From contig NZ_JBEPOK010000001.1 in the NCBI RefSeq assembly GCF_040546765.1, positions 4,216,001 through 4,280,000 on the forward strand: 64,000 nucleotides of DNA, in the 5' to 3' direction. The position numbers were made by a program, and so were the translations under genes. Shown here in pieces: positions 17,278 to 27,393 of the stretch. The notes under the pieces are model-generated. The model ran no database searches, was not told the origin of the DNA, and was given only the letters and a program-made list of their open reading frames with translations. Positions within the stretch are counted from its first letter, which is position 1, and every line of letters starts with the position of its first letter. The stretch comes from Arthrobacter sp. OAP107 (GTDB taxonomy: Bacteria > Actinomycetota > Actinomycetes > Actinomycetales > Micrococcaceae).

Positions 17278-17652
17278 TTACGCGTCAGATCCAAGGCGGC
17301 GTGCAGTGCGGGCCCGCTGACGTGACGTACGTAGTCTACGCAATCTCTTCACAAGCATGGGGTCATGGGCCAGCGCGTGCTCTGTATCGATCAGGGCATT
17401 CAGGATCTGGTAGTAGTGCGTCGCGGACAGGTCAAAGAGCTCGCGGATGGCCTGTTCCTTGGCGCCGGCGTATTTCCACCACTGCCGTTCCAGGGCGAGA
17501 ATCTGCTGCTCCCGCTCGGTCAGCGGCGAATCACGCAGCTTGAAGTCGTCCAGCAGCGAGCCGCTCCGCAGCACCTGCTCCAGCGGTGAATCTTCCCCTG
17601 AATCCTGCTCAGAATCCCGCTCCGCGAGGTGGTCCTGCAACGGCTCGGCCAC
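17278..17652 (-). CDS. DUF3263 domain-containing protein
   Basis: This 124-residue protein has an acidic N-terminus of about 35 residues and a DUF3263 core (about 43-100): LTEREQQILALERQWWKYAG, ATHYYQILNALIDTE. The C-terminus is Arg-rich. The core resembles a sigma-like helix-turn-helix, so nucleic-acid binding is plausible, but the family function is unknown. It is followed by the LytR_C gene, a pairing conserved in many actinobacteria, and is divergent from ung. Confidence 0.85.
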   Translation of the reverse strand: MAEPLQDHLAERDSEQDSGEDSPLEQVLRSGSLLDDFKLRDSPLTEREQQILALERQWWKYAGAKEQAIRELFDLSATHYYQILNALIDTEHALAHDPMLVKRLRRLRTSRQRARTARRLGSDA

Positions 17653-17791
17653 TGCGCTCTCCTTAGCTGAATCCGGTCAAAGTACCTCCCCTATGTTACG
17701 GAGGAATAACATTATTGTCATTTGCGGCACGGGGCTCCAGCGGGTGGTCTTATCTGGACCTGCACCGGGCTCCGGGCAGCGTTGCGGGAGA

Positions 17792-18601
17792 ATGGACACC
17801 GTGACAGAACCTGAACCGCTCTTCGACCTCGAACCTGCGACGGCGGCCGGCCCGGACTTTGCAGAGCTGGCCAGGCTGCCCCTCCGCGAGCTGATGGCAC
17901 CGGACTGGGCGGATGCCCTGGCCGGGGTGGAGGCGGAACTGCGGTCCGTGCTGTCTTTCGTCGCCGGCGAGGAGGCGGCCGGACGGCGGGTGCTGCCGCC
18001 GGCGTCGAACGTCCTCAGGGCTTTCCGGCAGCCGCTGAACGGGGTACGGGTCCTGATTGTGGGCCAGGATCCCTATCCCACCCCCGGGCATGCCGTGGGC
18101 CTCGCGTTTTCCGTGGACGCCGGCACGCGCCCTATCCCGCGGAGCCTGGCCAACATCTACAGGGAGCTTGAGTCGGACCTGGGCCTGCCGCCCCGGATCC
18201 ACGGCGACCTCGGCGCCTGGGCGGACCAGGGCGTCCTGCTCCTCAACAGGGTGCTGAGCGTGCGGGAAGGCGGTGCCGGGTCCCACCGCGGCAAGGGCTG
18301 GGAAACGATCACGACGGCGGCAGTTGCCGCCGTCGCCGGCCGCCGGACAGCTGACGGAAAGGCAGCGCCGCTCGTCGCCGTGCTCTGGGGCAAGGATGCC
18401 GAGAGCGTCCGCCCGCTGCTGGGCAGTACCCCCGTGCTGGCCAGCGCCCATCCCAGCCCGTTGTCCGCATCGCGGGGGTTCTTCGGCTCCCGGCCGTTCA
18501 GCCGCGCCAACACCCTGCTGGAACAGCAGGGTGCAGACCCGGTGGACTGGGAGCTTCCGGCGGTCCCGGCCCGCCAGCTCCCGCCAAGGAGCTTAGGCTA
18601 G
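17792..18601 (+). CDS. ung: Uracil-DNA glycosylase, family 1
   Basis: This enzyme of about 269 residues removes uracil from DNA in base-excision repair. The catalytic motif GQDPYPTPGHAVGLAFS has D93 activating water, and the C-terminal motif HPSPLSASRGFFGSRPFSRAN holds the minor-groove histidine. Length is slightly above the usual 225-250 residues because of the N-terminus. Start choice: ATG at 17792 is used, but GTG at 17801 has better spacing from GGGAG and is a good alternative. The stop codon overlaps a DtxR box controlling the next gene. Confidence 0.93.
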   Translation: MDTVTEPEPLFDLEPATAAGPDFAELARLPLRELMAPDWADALAGVEAELRSVLSFVAGEEAAGRRVLPPASNVLRAFRQPLNGVRVLIVGQDPYPTPGHAVGLAFSVDAGTRPIPRSLANIYRELESDLGLPPRIHGDLGAWADQGVLLLNRVLSVREGGAGSHRGKGWETITTAAVAAVAGRRTADGKAAPLVAVLWGKDAESVRPLLGSTPVLASAHPSPLSASRGFFGSRPFSRANTLLEQQGADPVDWELPAVPARQLPPRSLG

Positions 18602-18611
18602 GCTTACCCGC
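18593..18611 (+). promoter_or_regulatory. DtxR/IdeR iron box abutting the siderophore-interacting gene
   Basis: TTAGGCTAGGCTTACCCGC matches most of the DtxR consensus TTAGGTTAGGCTAACCTAA. It ends one base before the ATG at 18612. TAGGCT inside it could serve as a -10 element, which would place transcription start at or next to the A of the ATG. Confidence 0.8.
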
Positions 18612-19451
18612 ATGACTTCGCTTCCGGCAGACACCACCGCCACCAAGAAATCCCGCCCGCAGGTCACCCTGACTGTTCTCCGGCGGGAACAGCTTTCCGC
18701 CCACATGGTCCGGATCGTTGCCGGCGGCCCGGGGTTCGCCGATTACGTCAACAACGACTTCGTGGACCGTTACGTCAAGATCGTCTTTCCGCAGCCCGGG
18801 GTGGACTACCCCCAGCCCCTGGACCTGTGGGCCATCCGGGAATCGATGCCGCGGGAGCAGTGGCCGCACACCCGCACCTACACGGTCCGCTGGGTGGATA
18901 CCGCTGCCGGCGAACTTGCCATTGACTTTGTGGTCCACGGAGACGAAGGCCTGGCCGGTCCCTGGGCGGCCACGGCCAAACCGGGCGACAGCCTCATCTT
19001 CACGGGCCCGGGCGGCGGCTACAACCCCGATCCGGACGCGGACTGGTACCTGCTGGCCGCCGACGAGGCTGCCTTGCCGGCAGTGGCAGCCGTCATCGAG
19101 TCGCTCCCCGCGCACGCCCGCGGCCTGGCCTTCCTCGAAGTGGGTTCGGAGGCGGACGTCCAGGAGATTGCTGCCCCGGCCGGACTCGGGCTGGTCTGGC
19201 TGAAGCGCGGCGACATTCCCGCCGGCGAGAGCAGCCAACTGGTTGAGGCGGTGCGCAACGCCGCCTGGCCCGACGGCCGCGTAAACGTCTTTGCGCACGG
19301 CGAGCGCGGCTACATGAAGGGCCTGCGGGAGGTGCTGTTCCGCGAACGCGGCCTGGACCGCAGCCAGGTTTCACTGTCCGGCTACTGGGCCAAAGGCCGC
19401 GTCGAGGATGTGTTCCAGGCCGAGAAGAAGCTCCCGATCGGAAAGATCTAG
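18612..19451 (+). CDS. Siderophore-interacting protein (ferric-siderophore reductase)
   Basis: This 279-residue protein of the SIP/ViuB family has an N-terminal FAD-binding domain (about 15-130, with RTYTVRWVD) and a C-terminal NAD(P)H-binding SIP domain (about 140-275, with LLAADEAALPAVAAVIESLP and SGYWAKGRVEDVF). It releases iron from imported ferric siderophores by reduction in the cytoplasm. The start ATG immediately follows a DtxR box and has no room for a ribosome binding site beyond it, which suggests a leaderless, iron-repressed transcript. No siderophore transporter is adjacent. Confidence 0.92.
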   Translation: MTSLPADTTATKKSRPQVTLTVLRREQLSAHMVRIVAGGPGFADYVNNDFVDRYVKIVFPQPGVDYPQPLDLWAIRESMPREQWPHTRTYTVRWVDTAAGELAIDFVVHGDEGLAGPWAATAKPGDSLIFTGPGGGYNPDPDADWYLLAADEAALPAVAAVIESLPAHARGLAFLEVGSEADVQEIAAPAGLGLVWLKRGDIPAGESSQLVEAVRNAAWPDGRVNVFAHGERGYMKGLREVLFRERGLDRSQVSLSGYWAKGRVEDVFQAEKKLPIGKI

Positions 19452-19457
19452 CCGGTC

Positions 19458-20954
19458 CTAGCGGCGGCGGGACCGACGCCGCTCGTTGCTGGCCAGGCTT
19501 CGGGTGAGCGGCCGGGCCAGCGTGTCACCAAGCACAATGCCGCCGGCCACGCCGAACACGATCGCCCCGGCGCTGAGCATCCCGCCGGCCCCGAGGAGGA
19601 TCTCGGATTCCTCGATGGTCAGGACGTACATGGACCGGAAGATGGTGAGGCCGGGCAGGAGAATCAGACCGGCCGGCACGGCGACCACAAGCTGCGGGGC
19701 ACCCATCTTCAGCGCCACCACACGGGCCAGCAGGCCGATGACCACGGCGGCGAGCGCCGGCGAGAACCGCGGGCCAATCCCTACCGCCTCGCCGCCGATA
19801 AGGGCCAGGTGCCCCACCACACCGACGGCCGCCGTCGGAAGCAGCAGCTTCCAGTCCGTCTGTTCCGTAACGCCGATCGCCACGACGGCGATGGCAACCA
19901 GGATCACCTGCACCCACAGCGGATACGCGGGCGGGAACGTCTCCGTGACGTCGATCGGCTCCATGCCGATCCTGTCCCCCACCACAAACGCGACGGCGAT
20001 CCCGGCGACGACCGCCCCGAACGTCAGCAGGGTGGACAGGAACCTGCCGGCCGCCGTCACGGGAAAGCCGTTGATGGCGTCCTGGACCGAGGACACGAGC
20101 CGCCCGGTGGGAAGCAGCAGCAGGATGCCGCCCACCACCACAATGGCGGGAGCCAGCCGGATCCCCACAGGACTGCCGAACCGCCACAGCAGCAGCGCGA
20201 TCACCGTCACCACAAACGAACAGGCCGCCGTGATGAAGAAGTCAGGGGTCCGCCAGCGGCCCAGCTTCCGGGCCACCAGACTGATGAGCAGGTTGGAGAC
20301 GAAGGCGACAGCCGAGGCGCCGGGACCGCCGCCGATGACCGCCACGAACACGGCGGAGAACACCGCGAACGCCACCGTCACCATCCAGCGCGGGAACGGC
20401 TTGGGGCGCCGGACAATCTCGTCGAGCCGACGGACGGCCTCGTCCCGGCCAACGCCGCCGGCAACGATATCTGTGACCAGCTGGTGAACCTGGGCAAGCC
20501 CCGCGTAGTTGTTGGTCCAGGACCGGACCACCCGCAGGAGGGTGATGGGCGTCTGGTCCTTGGCTGCGTAATTGATGCCAACGGACTGGTTGGTGATGTC
20601 CACCTCAATGTTTTTCAGCCCCAGCGCCGCCGTCACCGCAATGATGCTGGTTTCGACCTCGAGGGCGCCGGCGCCGTACCGGAACATCGACTCGGCAAGG
20701 TGCAGCGCAAAGTCCATCGTCTTGCGGGCGGACTCGTCGATCCCGCCCACCTGGATCATGGGATTGGCGTAGGGGCTCCCGGCGAGCCTGTCCACGATGC
20801 TCAGTGGCGCCGTCGGCGGATTTTCCCCCTGCACCAGGCGGCGCAGCATGCGCTTGGCTGCCGCGTTCTGGTGCAGCTGCGAGGCGGTCAGCGGCTCCGT
20901 TTTGGGCAGCCCATCCGCGGGCGGCCGGTTGGAGCCACGGGGTGGTTTGGTCAT
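19458..20954 (-). CDS. Threonine/serine exporter, ThrE family
   Basis: This 498-residue protein combines an N-terminal cytoplasmic ThrE hydrolase-like domain (about 75-190; LHLAESMFRYGAGALEVE) with about ten hydrophobic segments from 190 to 480. This is the fused ThrE-plus-ThrE_2 architecture found in Corynebacterium, where ThrE exports threonine and serine. The C-terminus is Arg-rich (RRRSRRR). The start ATG at 20954 follows GGGGGAG. Presence near gcv/sdaA genes may be coincidental, as about 3 kb separates them. Confidence 0.88.
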   Translation of the reverse strand: MTKPPRGSNRPPADGLPKTEPLTASQLHQNAAAKRMLRRLVQGENPPTAPLSIVDRLAGSPYANPMIQVGGIDESARKTMDFALHLAESMFRYGAGALEVETSIIAVTAALGLKNIEVDITNQSVGINYAAKDQTPITLLRVVRSWTNNYAGLAQVHQLVTDIVAGGVGRDEAVRRLDEIVRRPKPFPRWMVTVAFAVFSAVFVAVIGGGPGASAVAFVSNLLISLVARKLGRWRTPDFFITAACSFVVTVIALLLWRFGSPVGIRLAPAIVVVGGILLLLPTGRLVSSVQDAINGFPVTAAGRFLSTLLTFGAVVAGIAVAFVVGDRIGMEPIDVTETFPPAYPLWVQVILVAIAVVAIGVTEQTDWKLLLPTAAVGVVGHLALIGGEAVGIGPRFSPALAAVVIGLLARVVALKMGAPQLVVAVPAGLILLPGLTIFRSMYVLTIEESEILLGAGGMLSAGAIVFGVAGGIVLGDTLARPLTRSLASNERRRSRRR

Positions 20955-21010
20955 CAGGGCTCCCCCTTCTGTCAGTGCCTTAGGAATTCAGTGCCTGCCA
21001 GTCCCCTGGC

Positions 21011-22099
21011 TCAGTAAAACTGCTGCCCGGTGCGGCGCGTGTACAGCTGCCGGGCCACGCGTTCGCCCGCGGCAATCCACGCCTTGTACTTCAGCGGGCT
21101 GATGACCTGGTCATAGCAGCCAACAAAGTCCGTCACCGTCTTGCTGAAGCTGGTCTTGAAAAGGCCCAGTCCGTGGAAGGGATTCGACGTGTCCTTGAGC
21201 TTGTCGCTGGGTGGCGTTCCGCAGAAGTCATATTCGGTGCAGCCCAGTTCCTTGAGCTGGTTGATCGCGGTCCACTGCACCAGGTGCGAATCGCCGTACT
21301 GGCCGCGCTTCTGCAGGGATCCGCCGTCCTTGTAGGTGCCCTTCCGGCCGTAGTTGATGACAAAGGCCCCCACGGAGGGAACGCCGTTCTCGTACACAAA
21401 CATGAGCCGGCCCTGGCCGCGCTTGATGAAGTTCGTCCAGAACTGGCGGTAGTAGTCGTATTCGCGGACGCGGACCTGCGACTTCGCCTGGACGGTGTCC
21501 GTCATGAGGGCGTACATGGACTTGAAGTTTTCCTCGCTGGGGTCCACGTTGTGCACCTGGACGCCTTCACGGATGGCGCGGCGAACGGCGTTCCGTCCCC
21601 GTGAGTGGAGGTTGCGCAGCAACTGGTTCTCTTCAGGTGAAATGTCCAGCAGTGCTGTGGAGTCGTTGGGTTGCAGGTTGTGCGTCTTGACCAGCCCGGC
21701 CCCCTCGATGACTTCGCGGGCGGAGTCGCTGAGGATGATGTCCGGCTCGATCTTGATAGCGAAGACCCCCAGCCGTGCGCGCTTGACGAACTCGGCGTTC
21801 GCCGCGGCAATGCCGGGGATGTCCTCGACGCCGGCCACGTCCGGACCCTTGATGAGGTACCAGAGCTTGCCCAGCAGCGGGAAGCTCTTTTCCAGCACCA
21901 GGTTGTAGCTCGTGTAGTCAGCCGTTTCGTACACCAGGTGCAGGGGCTTCCAGCCATAGTGCTGCTTGACCTCGGCGAAGGCCTCCGACTGCAGCAGGTT
22001 TCCGCCGTTCGGATTCGCGGTTACGTGGGAGTCCCAGTTGGCGACCTCTTCGGAGGTGGCAAAGCGGGCAGTGAATTCTCGCAAGTGTGCCGTATCCAA
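21011..22099 (-). CDS. FemX/FemAB-type lipid II amino-acid transferase
   Basis: This protein of about 360 residues has the twin GNAT-like FemAB fold (LQSEAFAEVKQHYGWKPLHL; GRMFVYENG-type core reads RLMFVYENGVPSVGAFVI; SHLVQWTAINQLKELGCTEY). The family uses aminoacyl-tRNA to add residues to the peptidoglycan stem at lipid II. Start is uncertain: TTG at 22099 is the longest frame, while TTG at 22084 (starting REFTARFATSEEVANWD) has a better-spaced GGA. The added amino acid cannot be told from sequence. Confidence 0.88.
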   Translation of the reverse strand: MDTAHLREFTARFATSEEVANWDSHVTANPNGGNLLQSEAFAEVKQHYGWKPLHLVYETADYTSYNLVLEKSFPLLGKLWYLIKGPDVAGVEDIPGIAAANAEFVKRARLGVFAIKIEPDIILSDSAREVIEGAGLVKTHNLQPNDSTALLDISPEENQLLRNLHSRGRNAVRRAIREGVQVHNVDPSEENFKSMYALMTDTVQAKSQVRVREYDYYRQFWTNFIKRGQGRLMFVYENGVPSVGAFVINYGRKGTYKDGGSLQKRGQYGDSHLVQWTAINQLKELGCTEYDFCGTPPSDKLKDTSNPFHGLGLFKTSFSKTVTDFVGCYDQVISPLKYKAWIAAGERVARQLYTRRTGQQFY

Positions 22100-22192
22100 T
22101 CTTCGCTTACGTTTCGTGCAGGTGCCGGAGAAGCAGCCTCAAGTCTATCCGTCCGGCCTCCCACGCCGCTTGCCGCGGGGACGTGATCCTGG

Positions 22193-23023
22193 TCAGAGCC
22201 GCACCTGCCGAAGGTCAGTGAGCGGCAGGACGGCTCCTCCCGGCGTGCCATCCGGGACGCCGGCGGTGAACCGGTCGGCGTCGGCCAGGCGCGTCAGTGC
22301 GATCCGGCTAAGCTCAGCGATGTGCGGGATGGGGACCTGGAAGGTCCGGTAAGGCCCCAGCGGCGGCGGCTCGTCGGCCAGCAGGCGTTCCCTCATGATC
22401 CTCGCCAGTTCCTCCGGGCCCAGGAGCGGGGACTGGTCCAGCAGGAAACCCGCCGCGGCCAGCCGGCCATCCATGGTCCAGGCTGCGATCTTCCAGAATT
22501 TCCGCGGTATCTGGATGCCCCGGTATGGCAGGTCGCCGGCGTCGAGGACGGGTCCGGTAAAAACACTGATCCTGGCGTCGAATTGGCTGGCGTGGTGGAG
22601 AACGTGGTCTTCCAGGCCGGCCCAGAGTTCTTTGCCCTGGTTGAAGGCAGCTGCCTGCGGCGCCGCATTCGGGTATGAGAAGGTGTCCTGGTTTGCGGCC
22701 AGCGCGGTGCTGTCATCGCCCCAGACCGGATCCAGACGGCGGACAAGATGGCCCCGGTCCAGGTCATTGTGCTGGTACACATCCGGGCCGGTCTGGAGTC
22801 CCTGCGGCACCCGGGGGTCGTAGTGCCAGGTTCCCTCGCGCCCCAACGGCACCAGTGCATGTCCGTTGATGTTGACGCCGGTCACGGCTGCGAGCCTGCG
22901 GGCCGGCGACAGCCGCACCGAGAAGTGCGTGTAGTCGAGGAGGACCGTAGGCGCGTCGGGGCCCGGCAGGTCAACGGCCTCGCGCAGGAAGCCGGGATCG
23001 TAGCCTTCGCCCATGGTTCCCAT
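22193..23023 (-). CDS. DNA/RNA non-specific endonuclease (NUC/NucA family)
   Basis: This protein of about 276 residues has the beta-beta-alpha metal nuclease core. The DRGH motif is HNDLDRGHLVRRLD. The metal-binding Asn region is FSYPNAAPQAAAFNQGKELW, followed by the conserved Glu/Trp helix (LWAGLEDHVL). Members cut DNA and RNA without sequence preference. No signal peptide is seen, which is unusual because many relatives are secreted; it may be cytoplasmic or leave by another route. ATG at 23023 or 23014 can serve as start. It is divergent from tspO. Confidence 0.88.
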   Translation of the reverse strand: MGTMGEGYDPGFLREAVDLPGPDAPTVLLDYTHFSVRLSPARRLAAVTGVNINGHALVPLGREGTWHYDPRVPQGLQTGPDVYQHNDLDRGHLVRRLDPVWGDDSTALAANQDTFSYPNAAPQAAAFNQGKELWAGLEDHVLHHASQFDARISVFTGPVLDAGDLPYRGIQIPRKFWKIAAWTMDGRLAAAGFLLDQSPLLGPEELARIMRERLLADEPPPLGPYRTFQVPIPHIAELSRIALTRLADADRFTAGVPDGTPGGAVLPLTDLRQVRL

Positions 23024-23106
23024 GGTGGCACGGCAGCCTTACAATCGGGCGCCTGCGGTTGCTTGGCCGCCTTGACTCCGGCCGTGCCCTTGGCAACTGT
23101 AGAACA

Positions 23107-23694
23107 ATGGAAAGCAGGGACCGCGTGCCGGCCGCGGGAGCCGAAAGAGACACCGGCGCCGGGGGTGACGGACCCAGTGGTGACGGCGCGGGGCCCAGGC
23201 CGCGGCGCACCGCCGTCGAACTGGCCGCCCTCCTGGCATTCCTGGCCGCCAGCGCCCTGGTGGCGTGGCTGGGATCGCAGGCAACCATCAGCAACGTCAC
23301 GGGCTGGTATGCGTCGGCCGACAAGGCGCCGTGGTCCCCGCCCAACTGGGTGTTCGGGCCGGTCTGGACTGTGCTGTACACGGCCATGGCGGTGGCGGCC
23401 TGGCTCGTGTGGCGAAGCCGCAGCCCGAACCGGAGGGCTGCACTCACCCTCTACGGCGTACAGCTTGCCCTGAACCTGGCCTGGACGCCCGTCTTTTTCG
23501 GGCTGTATCCGGCGTGGGGTTCGGCCGCGCTCTGGCTGGCGCTGGGCATCATCGTTGCACTGGCTCTGGCGGTGGCCGGCACCGTGCTGCTGTTCGGTCC
23601 GATCCGCCGCACGGCCGGGCTGCTGATGCTGCCGTACCTGACGTGGGTCATCTTCGCGTCGAGCCTGAACCTGTGGGCGGCCGGCAACAACTAG
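23107..23694 (+). CDS. tspO: TspO/MBR family tryptophan-rich sensory protein
   Basis: This 195-residue membrane protein has five predicted TM helices after a charged, Gly-rich N-terminal extension of about 35 residues. Family signatures are seen: W-rich APWSPPNWVFGPVWTVLYT, then ALNLAWTPVFFGLYP and PYLTWVIFASSLNLW. TspO binds tetrapyrroles and related ligands and is linked to stress and porphyrin handling. I chose ATG at 23107 (MESRDRVPAAG). Convergent with sdaA, with the stop codons 2 bp apart. Confidence 0.92.
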   Translation: MESRDRVPAAGAERDTGAGGDGPSGDGAGPRPRRTAVELAALLAFLAASALVAWLGSQATISNVTGWYASADKAPWSPPNWVFGPVWTVLYTAMAVAAWLVWRSRSPNRRAALTLYGVQLALNLAWTPVFFGLYPAWGSAALWLALGIIVALALAVAGTVLLFGPIRRTAGLLMLPYLTWVIFASSLNLWAAGNN

Positions 23695-23695
23695 G

Positions 23696-25093
23696 TCAGC
23701 ACTCGACGACGTTGACCGCCAGTCCGCCCATCGCGGTTTCCTTGTATTTGGAGCTCATGTCCTTGCCGGTCTCGCGCATGGTCACGATGACCTCGTCCAG
23801 CGAGACCCGGTGCGAGCCGTCGCCCCACAGCGCCATCTTGGCCGCGTTGATGGCCTTCGCCGCGGCGATCGCGTTCCGCTCGATGCACGGCACCTGGACC
23901 AGGCCGCCGATCGGATCACACGTCAGGCCCAGGTTGTGCTCCATCGCGATCTCGGCGGCGTTCTCCACCTGCGCCGGCGTGCCACCCATGACCTCGGCCA
24001 GCCCGGCCGCCGCCATCGACGACGCCGAACCCACCTCGCCCTGGCAGCCCACCTCCGCGCCGGAAATGGACGCCTGTTCCTTGTAAAGCACCCCGACGGC
24101 GCCGGCGGTCAGCAGGAACTTGACCACGACGTCGTCGCGGTCCTCCTGGGTGGCCTGATCCATGCCCGGAGCGAAATGCAGCGCGTAATAAAGGACAGCC
24201 GGGATGATGCCCGCGGCCCCGTTCGTCGGGGCAGTGACCACCCGCCCGCCCGAGGCGTTCTCCTCGTTCACCGCCAGGGCGATCAGGTTGACCCATTCCT
24301 GCCAGTACTTCGGGTCCCGGTCCTTGTCCTCTTTCAGGAGGCGTTCGTGCCAGTCGGGAGCACGACGGCGGACCTTCAGTCCACCGGGCAGCAGCCCCTC
24401 ACGCTTCAGGCTGGTCTCCACACACGCTTCCATCACCGAGTAGATGTGCAGCAGGCCCTCCCGGATCTCCTCCTCGGAGCGGGAGGCGCGCTCGTTGACC
24501 AGCATGATGTCGGCAATGGACAGGCCCTTGGACTGGCAGCGGCCCAGCAGCTCGGCGGCCGTCCGGAACGGCAACGGCAGTTCCTTCTTGGACTCCTCCA
24601 GCTCCTGCAGCGCCGCGTCCTCCTCGCCCTCCCGGACAATAAACCCGCCACCGACCGAGAAGAACGTTGCCTCGTGCAGCACGTTCCCCCCGGCGTCGGA
24701 CACCGCGAACTTCATACCGTTGGTGTGGCGCGGCAGGACGGTGAGCGGGTGCAGGATCATGTCCTTCACGCCGTACGGCAAGGGAACCGCCCCGGCCAGC
24801 TGCAGGGTCCCGGTATCGGCAATCGAGGCCAGCCGCTGCTCGACTTCGTCAGGCAGGATCAGCTCGGGGTGGTAACCCTCCAGGCCCAGCAGAATCGCCG
24901 TCATGGTGCCGTGCCCGTGCCCGGTGGCAGCGAGCGAACCATACAAGTCCACGCGCAGCGACGCCACGCCCTCCAGCTTCCCGGAGGATTTCAATTCCCC
25001 GGCGAACACCGCGGCGGCCCGCATGGGTCCAACGGTGTGCGAGGACGACGGGCCAATCCCGATGGAAAAGAGGTCGAAGACTCCAACAGCCAT
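23696..25093 (-). CDS. sdaA: L-serine ammonia-lyase, single-chain iron-sulfur type
   Basis: This 465-residue enzyme deaminates serine to pyruvate and ammonia. The N-terminal beta domain (about 1-155; DLFSIGIGPSSSHTVGP) and C-terminal alpha domain (about 180-465) are fused. Candidate [4Fe-4S] ligands are the cysteines in AEVGCQGEVGSAS, LGLTCDPIGG and QVPCIERN, plus the C-terminal Cys. It is the last gene after gcvP-T-H-glyA on the same strand, so it would turn serine made from glycine into pyruvate. It is 147 bp downstream of glyA. Confidence 0.95.
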   Translation of the reverse strand: MAVGVFDLFSIGIGPSSSHTVGPMRAAAVFAGELKSSGKLEGVASLRVDLYGSLAATGHGHGTMTAILLGLEGYHPELILPDEVEQRLASIADTGTLQLAGAVPLPYGVKDMILHPLTVLPRHTNGMKFAVSDAGGNVLHEATFFSVGGGFIVREGEEDAALQELEESKKELPLPFRTAAELLGRCQSKGLSIADIMLVNERASRSEEEIREGLLHIYSVMEACVETSLKREGLLPGGLKVRRRAPDWHERLLKEDKDRDPKYWQEWVNLIALAVNEENASGGRVVTAPTNGAAGIIPAVLYYALHFAPGMDQATQEDRDDVVVKFLLTAGAVGVLYKEQASISGAEVGCQGEVGSASSMAAAGLAEVMGGTPAQVENAAEIAMEHNLGLTCDPIGGLVQVPCIERNAIAAAKAINAAKMALWGDGSHRVSLDEVIVTMRETGKDMSSKYKETAMGGLAVNVVEC

Positions 25094-25185
25094 GTCGGTT
25101 CCTAACTAGATCAATCTGTGGCCCGGCAGATGGTCCTGCCGGAGGGCTGCTTGGCCGCGGATGGCGGTCTCCAGCCAGCCAGTAC

Positions 25186-25222
25186 GACGGCGGGCGGCAG
25201 CTTATGGCGGCTGCCCGCCGTC
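25186..25222. terminator. Inverted repeat between glyA and sdaA
   Basis: GACGGCGGGCGGCAGC and GCGGCTGCCCGCCGTC form a strong stem with a short loop. On the minus strand no T run follows, so full termination after glyA is doubtful. It may only attenuate or stabilise the message between glyA and sdaA. Confidence 0.5.
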
Positions 25223-25240
25223 CTACTGTTTTAATCCACG

Positions 25241-26578
<1,338 letters not shown>

Positions 26579-26582
<4 letters not shown>

Positions 26583-26962
26583 AGCTCGCCGCCGTTCTTG
26601 GCAGCGTATTCCTCGGCCGACAGCAGCGGGCCCTCGGAATCGGCGGCCACCTTGAACAGCCAGCCTGCCCCGTACGGGTCGCTGTTGATCAGTGCGGGAT
26701 CCTCGATGACGTTCGGGTTGATCTCCGTGACCTCACCCGTGACCGGGGCATACAGGTCCGAGACCGACTTCGTGGACTCAACCTCGCCGCAGGTCTCCCC
26801 CGCGGTAACAGCCGAACCGACCTCGGGCAGGTCGACATACACAATGTCACCGAGGGCGTCAGTGGCCACGGCTGAAATGCCAATGGACACCACATTTCCG
26901 TCCTCGCGGGAAACCCACTCATGTTCGTCGGAATACTGCAATTCAGCGGCAACTTTTGCCAT
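26579..26962 (-). CDS. gcvH: Glycine cleavage system H protein
   Basis: This 127-residue lipoyl carrier of the glycine cleavage system has K65 in EVESTKSVSDLYAPV as the lipoylation site, and a typical N-terminus (YSDEHEWV) and C-terminus (LLSAEEYAAKNGG). It shuttles the aminomethyl group between GcvP, GcvT and Lpd. It overlaps glyA by 4 nt (GTGA) and lies 431 bp downstream of gcvT, across a spacer filled with short repeats. Confidence 0.96.
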
Positions 26963-27393
26963 GTCTTTCTTCCTTTACGTTTGGTGCAAATCTTGTGGCT
27001 GGGTTGGTGGCGTGTGAGCGAATTCCTCCGCCGATTACCGTTCAGACAGCGGGACGACAGTTCTCCGCGAAGAAGCCATTGCGGCGCCCGGGATCGGCAA
27101 GCTCAACCCCCAATGATCGAGCTTGCGCAATCGGGCCCACTTGCCCGGTTTCGACAGGCTCAATCAGCGGTTCGCGGCCCCTCCCCCAGCACCTTTGGCT
27201 GTCGAAGGCGCTGGTCCGGAGGACGGTTGTGCCCTGACTACCGCCCAAAGGTGAGTGGTCCTCGAGGGGTGGCTGGCCACGGTTTTCGAAAGCGTGCGTC
27301 AAAGCGACGAAGGAGCAGCACGCGTGAAAACTGGGGCCCGCCGGCCCGGAGCCGGGGACGGGCCGGGCCGAAGGGTTTGGCTCTACCGGCCGG
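26963..27393. other. Long gcvT-gcvH spacer with no gene
   Basis: This 431-bp spacer inside the gcv block holds no supported gene. It contains three alternating copies of a short REP-like motif (27090-27170) and a distant inverted repeat (CACCTTTGG near 27190, CCAAAGGTG near 27244). A GC-rich run follows near 27345. Confidence 0.7.
27090..27170. repeat. Cluster of three REP-like motifs in alternating orientation
   Basis: The motifs are GGATCGGCAAGCTCAACC, then inverted ATGATCGAGCTTGCGCAATC, then GGTTTCGACAGGCTCAATCA. All are variants of the GGTTTCGACAAGCTCAACCA type of short repeat, which I recall as common in Micrococcaceae. Adjacent inverted copies can form hairpins. A further copy lies in coding DNA at 35817-35843. 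Confidence 0.65.
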
